A stretch of 64,000 nucleotides of DNA from Bubalus kerabau (lineage: Eukaryota; Chordata; Mammalia; Artiodactyla; Bovidae). The DNA lies in NCBI RefSeq assembly GCF_029407905.1, contig NC_073635.1, forward strand, positions 37,191,501 to 37,255,500, read 5' to 3'. The notes under the pieces were generated by a model. It had not been told where the DNA came from and searched no databases. It worked only from the letters and a program-made list of their open reading frames with translations. Positions 12,601 through 23,859 of this stretch are shown here, one piece after another. A program made the position numbers and the translations under genes. Within the stretch, counting starts at the first letter, position 1, and each line of letters begins with the position of its first letter.

Positions 12601-13682
12601 CCTCTAGAATGCATTCTCCCCACCCACTCCCCACCACAGAAGTCAAGCTAGAATAATCCACTTTGCATGGCATCCACAAGAATACCTGCTATGCTGACTT
12701 TTTAGTAAAGAGCTGGAGAAAGAAGCCTGGGTGGAAAGACTGGCTTAAAGAGAATGAGCAGGAATGAGTCTCTTGTAAAGGGTGGAAGATAATTTTCTGA
12801 CTTACTAATCTGGACCATCTAGGGACCAAGATAATGAAACCTTGAGTCTTTAGGTGAAAAGGGATTAAAAAAAAAACTTTATTGTTTGTTTTGATGACTT
12901 CCCAGGAACCTTTGTGCTGTGTGGGATGTTTTGCTCCATGATCACTTTTAATGCTGAATTCAGGGTTGGGGTTTGTGATGACCTGTTCCCCCCGGAAGAA
13001 CACTGGATAGAGAAGGATCTGAGAAGAAACGTTGCCCTCAGCCTGTAAATGCTTTAAAGACAACTGGCAGTTCAAAATCACATCCCATATGTTTCTCTGT
13101 CTGAATTTTTATAAAAAGTCTTAAGAAACCCGACCTGAATACAATTACAAGAACTCACTGGAAGAGCCCCCAAACACCCATGCTTGGCAACCCCTGGTGA
13201 AAGCTGGGTCCTTTCTGGGTCACATTTCATTGAGATGTTGTCAGGGAGTGCTCCAGGCCCTCCCTCCAGAGGGGAAATGTGCCAGGCTTCTGCCTCTAGA
13301 AACTATGGGTCCCAACAAGGGAGAACTTAATGAGGGTCTTATAACAATAACTCAAAGGTGGGGTCTCTGACAAGATTAGGGTGTTTGCACTGCCTTAATC
13401 TCATTTTAGGTGGTCCTGTCTCCTAATTTTGACACTTTAATCTTGCTTCAGGTGGTTTCTCAGTTTCTCCTCCCTTGATTAGTAACAGTTGGAATCCACC
13501 CTTTGGAACTCAGGAAAGATCATAGAGGCTGGAGTCTCCTCTACAAGAAACGGGGGACAGACAGGCCGCCACACAGGCCCCTTTGGTTTCACCATTTGTT
13601 CCGAGCTGTTCCAGAGTCTTCGAACATCTTGCAGAGTTCTCACCGCAGCCCGTGAGGCAGATTCCTCACTGCCTACATCTTT
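12601..13682. other. Unannotated intergenic stretch
   Basis: No gene or repeat recognised. The 130-codon open frame on the minus strand here has no recognisable features. Confidence 0.4.
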
Positions 13683-14100
13683 GTTGTTGTTCAGTTGCTA
13701 AGTTGTGTCCACCTCTTTGCGACTCCACAGACTGACTCCAAGGACTGCAGCACATTAGGCTCCTCTGTCCTTCACTATCTCCTTGGGTTTGCTCAAACTC
13801 TTGTCCATTGAGTCAGTGATGCTATCCAATCATCTCATCCTCTGTTGCCCCCTTCTCCTTTTGCCTTCAATCTTTCCCAGCAGCAGGGTCTTCTCCAATG
13901 AATCAACTCTTCATATCAGTCGGCCAAAGTATTGAAGCTTCAGCTTCAGCATCAGTCCTTCCAATGAATATTCAGGGCTGATTTCCTTTAGGATTGACGA
14001 GTTTGATCTCTTTGCAGTCCCAGGGACTCTCAAGAGTCTTCTCCAGCACCGCAATTTGAAAACATCAATTCTTTAGTGCTCAGCCTGCTTTATGTTTCAA
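13683..14100 (-). repeat. BovB 3'-end fragment, minus orientation
   Basis: Reverse complement of the BovB post-RT region and 3' end (ccaatgaatattcagggctg, cattgagtcagtgatgctat). This is the only clear minus-oriented BovB in the window. Confidence 0.85.
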
Positions 14101-14200
14101 CTTCCTGGCCCATGTCTTGAAGATGAGCAAACTGAAGCCGAGGAGGGCCAGTTACTTGTCCTGGGTCACACAGCAACAGGGCTGGAGGTGGGGGCCGGTG
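14101..14200. repeat. Possible MIR relic
   Basis: gatgagcaaactgaagccga followed by ttgtcctgggtcacacagca matches the MIR core pattern. Confidence 0.45.
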
Positions 14201-14416
14201 TGAGGGTGGAGTGCGTGGAGAAGCGGGGGAGACACTTTGCCCAGTGCCTGTAAGGTGGGAACAGTCCCTGAGCCCTCAGAACTATACATTTATTTCCTTC
14301 CACAGGAAAGAAGACTTTGCTCCAGAATCAGCTGAACTGTGGCAAAGCCATCTTGCCTTTGCTGGTCTTGATGGCTGGAGAGAGATTGCCTTCCTTTTGC
14401 AGCCTCCTCTGTGCTG

Positions 14417-15460
14417 ACAATTCTGAAAGAGATGGGAATACCAGACCACCTGACCTGCCTCTTGAGAAACCTATATGCAGGTCAGGAAGCAACAGTTAGA
14501 ACTGGACATGGAACAACAGACTGGTTCCAAATAGGAAAAGGAGTATCTCAAGGCTGTATATTGTCACCCTGCTTATTTAACTTCTATGCAGAGTACATCA
14601 TGAGAAACGCTGGGCTGGAAGAAACATAAGCTGGAATCAAGATTGCTGGGAGAAATATCAATAACCTCAGATATGCAGATGACAACACCCTTATGGCTCA
14701 AAGTGAAGAGGAACTAAAAAGCCTCTTGATGAGAGTGAAAGAAGAGAGTGAAAAAGTTGGCTTAAAGCTCAACATTCAGAAAACGAAGATCATGGCATCT
14801 GGTCCCATCACTTCACGGAAAATAGATGGGAAAACAGTGGAAACAGTGTCAGATTTTATTTTTTGGGGCTCCCAAATCACTGCAGATGGTGACTGCAGCC
14901 ATGAAATTAAAAGACACTTACTCCTTGGAAGAAAAGTTATGACCAACCTAGATAGCATATTCAAAAGCAGAGACATTACTTTGCCAACAAAGGTCCGTCT
15001 AGTCAAGGCTATGGTTTTTCCAGTGGTCACGTATGGTTGCGAGAGTTGGACTGTGAAGAAAGCTGAGTGCCAAAGAATTGATGCTTTTGAACTGTGGTGT
15101 TGGAGAAGACTCTTGAAAGTCCCTTGGACTGCAAGGAGATCCAACCAGTCCATTCTAAAGGAGATCAGTCCTGGGTGTTCTTTGGAAGGACTGATTCTGA
15201 AGCTGAAACTCCAGTACTTTGGCCACCTCATGTGAAGAGTTGACTCACTGGAAAAGACTCTGATGCTGGGAGGGGTTGGGGGCAGGAGGAGAAGGGGAAG
15301 ACAGAGGATGAGATGGCTGGATGGCATCACCGACTTGATGGACGTGAGTTTGAGTGAACTCTGGGAGATGGTGATGGACAGGGAGGCCTGGGGTGCTGTG
15401 ATTCATGGGGTCACAAAGAGTTGGACACGATTGAGCAACTGAACTGAACTGAACTGTACT
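14417..15460 (+). repeat. BovB (RTE LINE), 5'-truncated
   Basis: Starts within the RT domain. The RT catalytic motif is YADD. It is open over 180 codons (14693-15235), then broken before the 3' end. Less decayed than the copy at 1530. Confidence 0.9.
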
Positions 15461-15917
15461 GAGGATGAAATGAGAGTCAGCCTTCCATGGAGTTGCTGCC
15501 AGTCTCTGGCTGAGATGCCCTGGCCCCCTAGAATGAGAGTGATTGGTGTGAAAGAATGGGAAGAGACAGTGCTAGGAGCCTGGTCAAGCATCTCTGTCCT
15601 CTATTCAGGGAATCATGAAGCCAGCCCAGCCAAGTACTCTGCCTTCTTCCTCCTGGTGACTAGTGCTACAGCCAGCAACTCACAACTTGGGGGATGTCTC
15701 CCATTGCTCCTGCAGCTAAGGATGCCTGAGACCCCAAGCACAACTGCGGATCCTTCCTGTCGTCATCGTCACACCAGCACTGTTCTTTTCAGAGCTTTGT
15801 GGGCTGGTATGATGTTGGTGCAGATTCAGAAAACCCTGACTGACAGTTTTCCACCCAGTCTTTTGCTGCCTCTGAGGCCTGTGGCAAGTTACTAAACTGC
15901 CTCAGTGTTTTCATCTT
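15461..15917. other. Unannotated intergenic stretch
   Basis: No gene or repeat confidently recognised. Confidence 0.4.
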
Positions 15918-16043
15918 CATTGTTTATTTTTTCAGCTGCACCCCATGGAATGTGGGATCTTAGTTCCCCATCTAGGGATTAAACTTGGGCCATGGCAGTG
16001 AAAGCGCTGAGTCCTAACCATTGGACCCCCGGGGAACTCCCTA
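15918..16043 (-). repeat. tRNA-derived SINE, minus orientation
   Basis: T-rich start, then cccatggaatgtgggatctt and a tRNA-like head ending cccccggggaactcc. It abuts the LTR. Confidence 0.75.
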
Positions 16044-16044
16044 G

Positions 16045-16868
16045 TGTTGAAAGGTTGTTGTTGAATCACGCGAATACACCGGGATTCTTGGCCCCCGGAG
16101 GAGAAGAATTCAATACGGGGCCAGAGACCAGGCTTGATCGCTCAGAGCTTTTGTGTAATGAAGTTTTATTAAAGTATAAAGGAGATAGAGAAAGCTTCTG
16201 ACATAGGCATCAGAAGGGGGCAGAAAGAGTACCCCCCTGCTAGTCTTCAGCTGGATGTTATATAGTCACTAGCAGTCCGTTAATGAAAGAAAGGAATGTC
16301 TTAAAATTCAGAATGGCACCAAATGGTTTATCCTGGGCCATAAAATAATTAACTTGAATCTTAAAGAAGGGCAGACCACCATACAAATAGTTTCATTTAC
16401 ATAGATTAGGGGAACAATATCTGAGTATAACATACTGGTTTGTCAAGTAGGTCTTGGGCCAAGAGGCGGAACCGACTTGGAGACAGAGTTTGGGGTAAAG
16501 GCGTAGTACATTAGCATAGCTTAAGACAAACATTTCCATAAGAAAAAGGCATTGGTTATCTCTAGGCTCAAGAATAGCTAACTTCAGGCGAAACCAGGTG
16601 TCATTATGGCAACACAGTATTTTAAGAGAAACCTCTCTTTAAATTTGTATAGAGAAGGAAAAAAATATTGCTAGTTTGTTTCCTCCTGCCGCTTAAGAGA
16701 GATAAAAATGTCTGACACTTGCAGGCTATTTCCTCCATTTGGAGACCCCTGGCCTTCCTACCTGTTACCCTCTCAGTGTGCATCTTCAGAAATGGGGACA
16801 AGAATGACTTTCTTGTAGGGTTTTGTGAGTATAGATGCTTAATCAAATTTATCTTGTTTTCATCAAAC
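16045..16868 (-). mobile_element. Solo LTR of a ruminant endogenous retrovirus
   Basis: On the minus strand it has TATATAA (16258-16264), then AATAAA (16165-16170) about 90 nt later, then a U5-like end that finishes near 16045 with the expected CA. No internal retroviral coding region or second LTR is seen, so this looks like a recombined solo LTR. The upstream boundary (16612 or 16868) and the target duplication are uncertain. Confidence 0.7.
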
Positions 16869-17134
16869 AGCTAGGTTGAGAAGATACACACCTAAACTCA
16901 GGCAAGACCAAGCTCAAGCTGAATGTCAGAGGACCAGTGTGGTGGTACCTCAGGGAAGGGAGAGGGCTGATGGTGGAGTGGGGGTGGGGGAGTGTTCTGT
17001 GGTCTCTTTGGAGCATCATCTCAGCTATAGTCTGTCTCAGGATTGGGGACTGTCTAGGTTCAAGGATCAGACATAATGAGGCAAGCTGATAATATAGCTA
17101 CACTCAAAATCCACTCAAACTGTTTGATCACATA
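16869..17134. other. Unannotated stretch beside the LTR
   Basis: No gene recognised. It may belong to the LTR element's flank. Confidence 0.35.
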
Positions 17135-17342
17135 GTGAAAGTGAAGTCGCTTGGTCGTGTCTGACTCTTTGCAACCCCATGGACTATAGCCTATCAGGCT
17201 CCTCCGTCCATGGGATTTTCCAGGCAAGAGTGCTGGAGTGGATTGCCATTTCCTTCTCCAGGGGATCTTCCCGACCCAGGAATCGAACCCAGGTCTCCCA
17301 CATTTCAGGCAGACACTTTACCGTCTGAGCCACCAGGAAGAT
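17135..17342 (-). repeat. Bov-tA SINE
   Basis: Reverse-oriented BovA core then tRNA-like head (gacccaggaatcgaacccag). Flanking TTGATCA at 17124-17130 and 17344-17350. Confidence 0.87.
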
Positions 17343-17454
17343 CTTGATCATAATATTTAGTATCTATGCATGGCTACCGAAGAGACACACAACGTGTGAT
17401 TGGTGAGCTCTTTGAAATTATGAAATTTAATTTTGTGTGAATAAGTTTATACTA

Positions 17455-17612
17455 GGGCTTCCCTAGTGGCCCAGATGGTAAAGAGTCTGTCCACAATGCA
17501 AGAGACTCAGGTTCACTCCCTGGGTTGGGAAGATCCCCTGGAGGAGGAAATGGCAACCCACTCCAGTATTGCCTGGAGAATCCCATGAACAGAGAGCCTG
17601 GTGGGCTACAGT
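17455..17612 (+). repeat. Bov-tA SINE, 3'-truncated copy
   Basis: tRNA-like head and first part of BovA, stopping abruptly at gggctacagt. Confidence 0.8.
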
Positions 17613-17836
17613 TATACTATTTTGCCTGAACACTCTTTTCCTGTGTCTGAACGAGGGAATGGTAGTGTTCACTTCGACGTTTTTACTTACGTGGTGTTGG
17701 AGCAATGTACCGTAGTTTGTTCAGGCATTCTCTATTACTCTCTCTCTGGTTTTTCTAGTTTTCTACTTTTGGATAATGCTATGATGAATATCTTTACAAA
17801 GATTAGATTTTTTTTTTTTCAGTTATTTTATTATCC
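17613..17836. other. Spacer between two near-identical SINE pieces, L1-like with poly(T)
   Basis: AT-rich, resembling an old L1-derived sequence (ttttggataatgctatgatg), with a T run at 17808-17819. Confidence 0.35.
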
Positions 17837-17968
17837 CCTAGAGGAGGAAATGGCAACCCACTCCAGTATTGCCTGGAGAATCCCATGAACAGAGGAGCCT
17901 GGTGAGCTACAGTCCATGGGGTCACAAAGAGTTGGACATGATTGAGCGACTAACACTTTCACTTTCTA
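17837..17968 (+). repeat. BovA SINE, 5'-truncated copy
   Basis: It starts at gaggaggaaatggcaaccca and runs to the BovA 3' end (ggacatgattgagcgactaa). Confidence 0.82.
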
Positions 17969-20305
17969 AGAAGTTTAGGTAGAGTATGGTACAATAAAAG
18001 TTCAATACAGTTTTAAAGTTAAACATATTAGGTAAAAAGTATTAAAGCAGAAAACCACACATAGATAGAGGGATTGATAGCACTTGTGCATATTTATGGC
18101 TGTTAACAGATCTGCATGTGGTATTTATTCTAAATTATGCTAATGTATCTCGTCACCAACTAAACAAATGCTTTTCCAAGCTTGTCTTTCGTTTCCAGCA
18201 TTGAAAGAATGGAGTTGGCTCCATGCTGGTCTCCTTCTGTAGTCGGATTCAGCTGACCTGTGGGAAGCAGGATGGGCTGGTATGAATAAGAGCGAACAGC
18301 ACAGGGAAGGGCAGCCAGGAGGAGTCCAGTCCGATGCCATCAGGACCGGGGACTTCACTGGGTGCCTGGGCTCTGAGGTGTCGGCCAAGCAAACCAGATG
18401 TCATGCTGAGATAACTGGCCCACTCAGGAGAAAGCCTGTCTCCCTCTTGTGGGGTGACAGGTGTACCGGCCTTTGGCACACTTGTGTCCACCTGCCCAGA
18501 GCTCAGGCAAATCCAAGAGGGAACAGAGCTCAGGCAATCAAAAACATCATTTCTATTACTCCCCTGCATAAGTGGAGAAGTAGCTGTTTCCAGACTGGTG
18601 AAAATCTGTCTACATACAAATCAAAGGCCAGAGGGGTTTTTCTCAGTTTGTTGATGGAAGTCAGGATAATTGAAATACTGAGAAAACCCAAGTGTGATGT
18701 GAAGAATACTGTATGTTCCCGCTGTAGATGGCCCCAGCCTAAAACACTTGATGTAAGCACTTGCAGGGCTTCCTTTGGGGAAATGGGATCGCGGTTCCCT
18801 TTGTCTGGGCCTGGGCTTCTGCTCACAGTGCTGCCTGTCTAGTTTGGTTCACTCTTGGTCTGAGGCCCTGCAGTGAGTGGGAGGTAGACCCGGGGAAGGA
18901 ATGCACGCTGCACCCTTCCCTCAGAGGAAGGTTTTCTAGAATTTGTCCTCAGTACGCCCTAGCAGAATTCTGTACAACTATGTACCAGATCTCACATGCC
19001 ACTTGACGTGTAAACTTTTTCATTTTTAGTTTAGATAGCTGAAGCATATCAATTATTCTGTCGTATTTCTTTGAGGAGGATATGCATACACGTGTATATA
19101 TATAGTTTGTATATATTCAAACTGAAATCATTTTTTTCTGTAACTGTAAGATTCTAAATACTAACATTTTTCTTTTGGATTGACATACAGTTTTATTAGG
19201 ACTATTATGGGACGTATTTGATTAACCAACATGAGCTTGTTTGGAAGCACCTCTGTGGGTGCCTGGGGGCAGGGGCAGGGGTCACGATGGTGCCCTCACT
19301 GCTCTGCTCTCAGGCGGGTGGCCTCAGATCACAGCCCCTGAGGCCCTAGGACCTGACATTGGCTCCCTGAGAACTCTCTGCCCCTGTGGGCAGATCTGTG
19401 GGCAACAAGGAGCAGGTGCAGGGCCAGAAACACATAACAGCAAAAATAAAATAGTATTTCCATAAGGAACACTCATGGAAGTGCTTGCTATGTATCAAAG
19501 CTCTTCTAAAAATTTTATGTACGTTTACTCACTTAACCCTGAAAACAACACCGAGGTTGGTATTGTTATTTAGCTCATTTGACAGAACAAGGAAGGGAGA
19601 GGTTGGTTCTTACAGAATATTTACCCCACTCAGGTCAGGGCACTAAGAAAGTGACTTGTCATGTCTCATTTTATTCCTGACGTGCCTAAGTGGTTTTCGC
19701 ACTATTGTCCTTTTATAGACGAGGGCACCTCACCCAGAACAGGGACCCGCTGTCCTCAGACCCCTCAGGGAGTGTCAGTTTGGTCCCCTCCTCACCCCCA
19801 GGTAGGAGCAGAGGTGGCAGGTCCTCACCCTCAGGGTGCAGCTGAGCACTGGTGAGAATGCTGGTGACGGGAGGTGGCAGGAGGACATCGGTCCTCGGAG
19901 TTTCCTGATGTTGGAACAGAGCAAGCTGAGAGGCTGGGCTGTCAACAGCACAGAGAGAAGGAATGCAGCAGGTGGGGCAGGGCAACGACTCAAGGCGGGT
20001 GAGCTCTGGGGACTGTCCCTCTTCTGTGTAGGACCCGGGCCAGGAGCAGCTCCAACACGGAAGTGCTCTGGTGTTTTTCCCAGAGACACTGCCCACGCTG
20101 GGGAAATGACAGGCCCTCTTGGCCAAAGCAGCCAAGGCCCAGGGCTTCACCCTGAGAGGAAGGTGGGTGGCTGTGCAGAGCGTCAGGCTGGGACAGGACT
20201 CAGGCACACAGAGGAAGGAAGGCTTTCTGCCAGCAGGATCCTATAACCGTCTGTTAGGAGTGTGCATTATTTTATGGGTTCAAATTTATGTAACTTATGA
20301 AGTGT
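17969..20305. other. Unannotated intergenic stretch with possible MIR relic near 19510-19640
   Basis: The longest open frame here (18282-18842 plus) has no recognisable domain. 19510-19640 resembles MIR. 19090-19120 is a small AT/GT repeat. Confidence 0.4.
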
Positions 20306-20440
20306 TCATTGGAGAAGGAAATGGCAACCCACTCCAGTGTTTTTGCCTGGAGAATCCCAGGGACGGGGGAGCCTGGTGGGCTGCTGTCTATGGGGTCGCA
20401 CAGAGTCGGACACGACTGAAGCGACTTAGCAGCAGCAGCA
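20306..20440 (+). repeat. BovA2 SINE
   Basis: tggagaaggaaatggcaacc to cgacttagcagcagcagcat. Flanked by a direct repeat around ATGAAGTGTTCA. Confidence 0.87.
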
Positions 20441-21698
20441 TGAAGTGTTCAGTGAGATCGAAGAGGCTCTTCTGATGGACATGAACGTTTTGAGCAGGAG
20501 GGTGGACACAGGCCCCTGCCAGCATCTCACTTGTCAGCTGGTGGCACATTATTGAGACAAGTCCAGATTCCTGCAGATCCACTATTACAATTTACAGAAG
20601 TCTGAAAATGTCTTGCTTTGCAATTTCAGAATATTTTAAAATTAGAGAGGGCAGGAGATATATCTTGCAATCTATATTTTCTATAGTGTGTTTTAACACA
20701 CTATCCTAGTAACTGTTAGAACTTCGATGGTCCCCAATGATTTGTATGTTGACTGTTCTATCTTTGAATGTATTTCCTTAATTTTCATTTTAGAAATGGT
20801 TGAGAAATCATACTTAGAAAGTGAAAGTGAATCCCTATAGGGCCTTCGATGCCAGCACAGAATGTTCGTGAGGTTTCTGAGGTGCAGCTTTGGGGCCCTG
20901 TGGTCCAGGCCTGTGGATGATAGCGGGCTGCCCATTGCCCTTGCGTGTGGGCTCCAGCAGCTGTGAAACCCTCACTAGAGTCGCTATAACCCAGTGGTTA
21001 AGAGCCTGGGCTCTGTTGTTGGATAGACCTGGTCTGAACATGAATCTTCCCACTTGGCAGTGGCCACAGCTGTCCTTTCTTGTGTGTTGAATGGAACTGG
21101 TGTCCCCCATTGTGTGGTCTTGTGAGGCAGCGCCCTGAGAGCTCTTGGCCCAGCCTTCACCCTCCAGAGAGCTCTTACTGAGGGGTGGGGAACAACCTCC
21201 TGGGTGCTTCATGGGCTGCATGGGCTTAGAGATGGGGGTCGTGGGGGCTTGTGCTACCTGAGCCCCAGGCTCACAGGCACGGCCTGTTCTGGACTTTCGG
21301 TGTCGAGTAGCTGCTCAAACTTAGGGACAAATGAAATCCATGACCCCCGGCCCTCCCAATGCTGGAGGCCACATTCTGCTATAGCCTTGACTCCAAGTGG
21401 GGGCCACAGATGAGCAGCCTGAGGGTCTCAGCTGGAGCTTGTTAGAAACACAGACGCTCCGGCCCCCACACCCAGAAGCTGCCTTCCAACAATTCCTGGC
21501 AATTCTCCTGCGATGTGCTTACCCCTCCGCTCTGAGACTCAAGGGGTCACTGTCCTCCAGACAAACAAGGACAGCCCTGGGGGCCCCAACTTTCCCACGC
21601 CACCCTGTGGGGACCTTTGTACCCGGGCCTCTCAGTGTCATTGGCCCATGTCAAGTCCAGGCCCAGCATCCTGAAGACCTGGGCCACCTGATCCCCCT

Positions 21699-21805
21699 GG
21701 GGTCTCTTCTGTGAATGGAGGCTGCTCCCCTTCTGGGGTTCCCTTCTATGAATGGAGACTGCTCCTCCTTGGGACTCCCTCTTTGAATGGAGGCTGGAGT
21801 CCTCT
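21699..21805. repeat. Three-copy minisatellite, period about 36 bp
   Basis: The units each centre on TGAATGGAGRCTG preceded by a CT-rich segment, with a few mismatches. Confidence 0.7.
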
Positions 21806-22004
21806 TTGCTAAGTGTCTGACTGCCCCGATGGTTGATTTAGGACCCACAAGAGATGGCTGCGGACTCAGGTCTGGGTGGACATGGCTCCTTCTCCAGCTG
21901 ATCTTTCAGACCCACAGGTGGGAGCAACTCCCCACCCCCCCACCCCCAGCCATGGGGGTCACTTTCTTTCTCACACCTCACCTGCAGGCCTGGGTCCACT
22001 CTAA

Positions 22005-22037
22005 CACACACGCACACACACACACACACATGCACAT
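22005..22037. repeat. (CA)n microsatellite
   Basis: Alternating CA with two interruptions. Confidence 0.85.
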
Positions 22038-22441
22038 GTCTGGGCTGTGTTTGGGTGTTTGAGGGTGGTGGAAATGGGATTTCTAGGTCACCTGGGGTCC
22101 CCTACATCAATCCCTGAGGCTACTAGGCTTGAAACACTCTCTCTTCCCCCTGCCTCTTTTAAAGCATCCACATTTCATAACTTTGAAGGCTTGGGTCAAG
22201 TTCCAGCCCTCCCAAGAGTTGTCCCAGGGGTCCAACCCTGGAGGTCCATGTCCCGCCCCTCTGAGCATCTCCCTGTCTGTCCCTGAAGCTGGCACTAGTG
22301 ATTCTGCATGGCTTCCAGTTGTGGTGTGGCCCTGACATGACCATGTGATCTCGGGGTTAGTCTGTATCCATAAGGTCAGTTACATGCATGAAGCATGTGT
22401 GGGTCACCTGATGTCTTGTATGTGAGAAGCAGTGTGCTGAG

Positions 22442-22443
22442 TG

Positions 22444-22511
<68 letters not shown>
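22442..22511. repeat. Compound (TG)n(GA)n microsatellite
   Basis: About 11 TG units followed by about 23 GA units with one interruption. Confidence 0.9.
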
Positions 22512-23449
22512 CTTTGCCTCTAAGGAAGCTACAACCTAGAAGAGAGGCTAGGACATGACTGGGTAACTAAAGCAGGAATCAGATGAAGGGCAGAGAATTA
22601 AAGGAGGGAGAGGTCGAGAAAAGGGTGGGAAGGAGCCTGGTGGAGTGAGTGGCCTCTGGAGTAGTCTTAGGGGGTGAAGAGAGGTTTGCAACCAAACCAG
22701 TTTGTTTGTAGCAGAGAAAGGCTTCATGGGGCAGCCAAGCGAGGAGAAGGAAGACCACATTTCAGATCTGCCTCTCAGAAGATGAGGGATCTGAGATATC
22801 AGGTAAAGTAGCTGGCAAGTCTCAGCTGAAGGGCAGAAGCTTGGAGGGAGAGGAGAGGTGAGGTGATCTGTGTCCTGCACGCACCCAGGTTTAGACTGGC
22901 TGGTCCTAGCTAGTCTTAGCCAGTCAGCACTGCCCAGAGCCTACTCCAAGTTTCTGAAAACAACTTGGGCCCCCATTACTGTAGTGACCCCTATGTCAGT
23001 AGCCTCCTCCCCAGGGGTGGTTAAGCAGCCTGGTGATACATTACCTTGGCTTGGAGGGTGTACAACTGGAGAAAGAAGGGGAACAGTGAAAGCAGGCTTA
23101 ATCAGTAAGGGCATGTCACAAATGGATGAGTTTCTAGCAGCTGTCTCCTTATCTGCTGCTCTGTCAGACACACTCTTCTGTTAACCCTGAGGGCATGGCT
23201 GAGTCTCCTCTGGTGCTGGAGGCCCTCAGGGCAGGTGTGACTGCTCCCCTGGCTGGCGCCAGGAAGGGAACACCATCAGTCCCTGGGGCTCTCGGCAAGG
23301 ACACAGCAGCGAGGGAGGCTCTGTGCAGCAGCTGCACCCGTGTTCTCCTCCTCTGAAGCCAGGGCCTCAGATGAGGCTTTTGGTGGGCATTTGACCTGGA
23401 CCACAGAGATTTGAGGGGCAGGCTCAGTGATGAGAATGCACACCGATTT

Positions 23450-23628
23450 CTCACCTGTGTGACTTTATTTTCCTTCACCCCAAGGATCACAGGCAGAAAC
23501 CAACACAGGCTGCCTGCTGGGCTTTGAAGGAGCAGGTCCCAAAGCTGAGCACATACGCCCCCTTCCTGCCAGCAGACAGCAGAGGCGCCTGGCCAAGTCC
23601 GTGGAGAAGGAGCCCGTCCCCCTCTGAC
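23450..23628 (-). other. Predicted 3' UTR of the large gene
   Basis: Sequence between the stop codon and the predicted cleavage site. It is GC-rich, with no interspersed repeat recognised. The exact end is inferred from the AATAAA alone. Confidence 0.55.
23464..23469 (-). promoter_or_regulatory. Poly(A) signal AATAAA of the large gene
   Basis: The plus strand reads TTTATT, which is AATAAA on the minus strand. It lies 160 nt after the stop codon, implying a short 3' UTR of roughly 180 nt. Cleavage is expected near 23440-23455. Confidence 0.7.
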
Positions 23629-23859
23629 TCAGCGCCTCCCCAGGCTTAGCCGGCTGCCAGCCGCCACCTGGACGAGCAAGGACAGTTCCCACTCCAGCTC
23701 TTCTGCCCTGCGGGCCACCCAGGCTCTCCTGGCCTCCAGTGCCAGGGCCTGGCTGCTCTGCAGGGCCCAGGGTCTCAGGTTCTTTCCATGGGGGACGCCT
23801 GCCTCTCCCTGGTGGGGTCTGTCTTCATGCTGCTCAGAGGGGCAGATCCTGGGAACCAC
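23629..23859 (-). CDS. Exon 33, terminal coding exon with stop codon
   Basis: 231 nt (76 residues plus TGA), acceptor CTTTCCAG. It ends in a helical stretch rich in Ala, Arg, Leu and Glu ([20 protein letters not shown]) and a basic C-terminus. The stop at 23629-23631 is followed about 160 nt later by an AATAAA on the same strand, so this is taken as the last exon. Confidence 0.83.
   Translation of the reverse strand: MVPRICPSEQHEDRPHQGEAGVPHGKNLRPWALQSSQALALEARRAWVARRAEELEWELSLLVQVAAGSRLSLGRR

Larger units (their letters stand above)
20441..23449. other. Unannotated intergenic stretch downstream of the large gene
   Basis: Contains a MIR at about 20990-21085 (agtggttaagagcctgggct), a possible MER5-type relic near 21400-21560, a 36-bp minisatellite (21699-21805) and two microsatellites. 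No gene seen. Confidence 0.45.

Noticed and set aside
18282..18842. 186-codon open frame on the plus strand in the intergenic region
   Set aside because: No recognisable domain, low-complexity composition, no splice or promoter context. Consistent with chance.
22442..22511. Possible CRISPR-like or regulatory array
   Set aside because: Simple (TG)n(GA)n microsatellite in mammalian DNA. No spacer structure.
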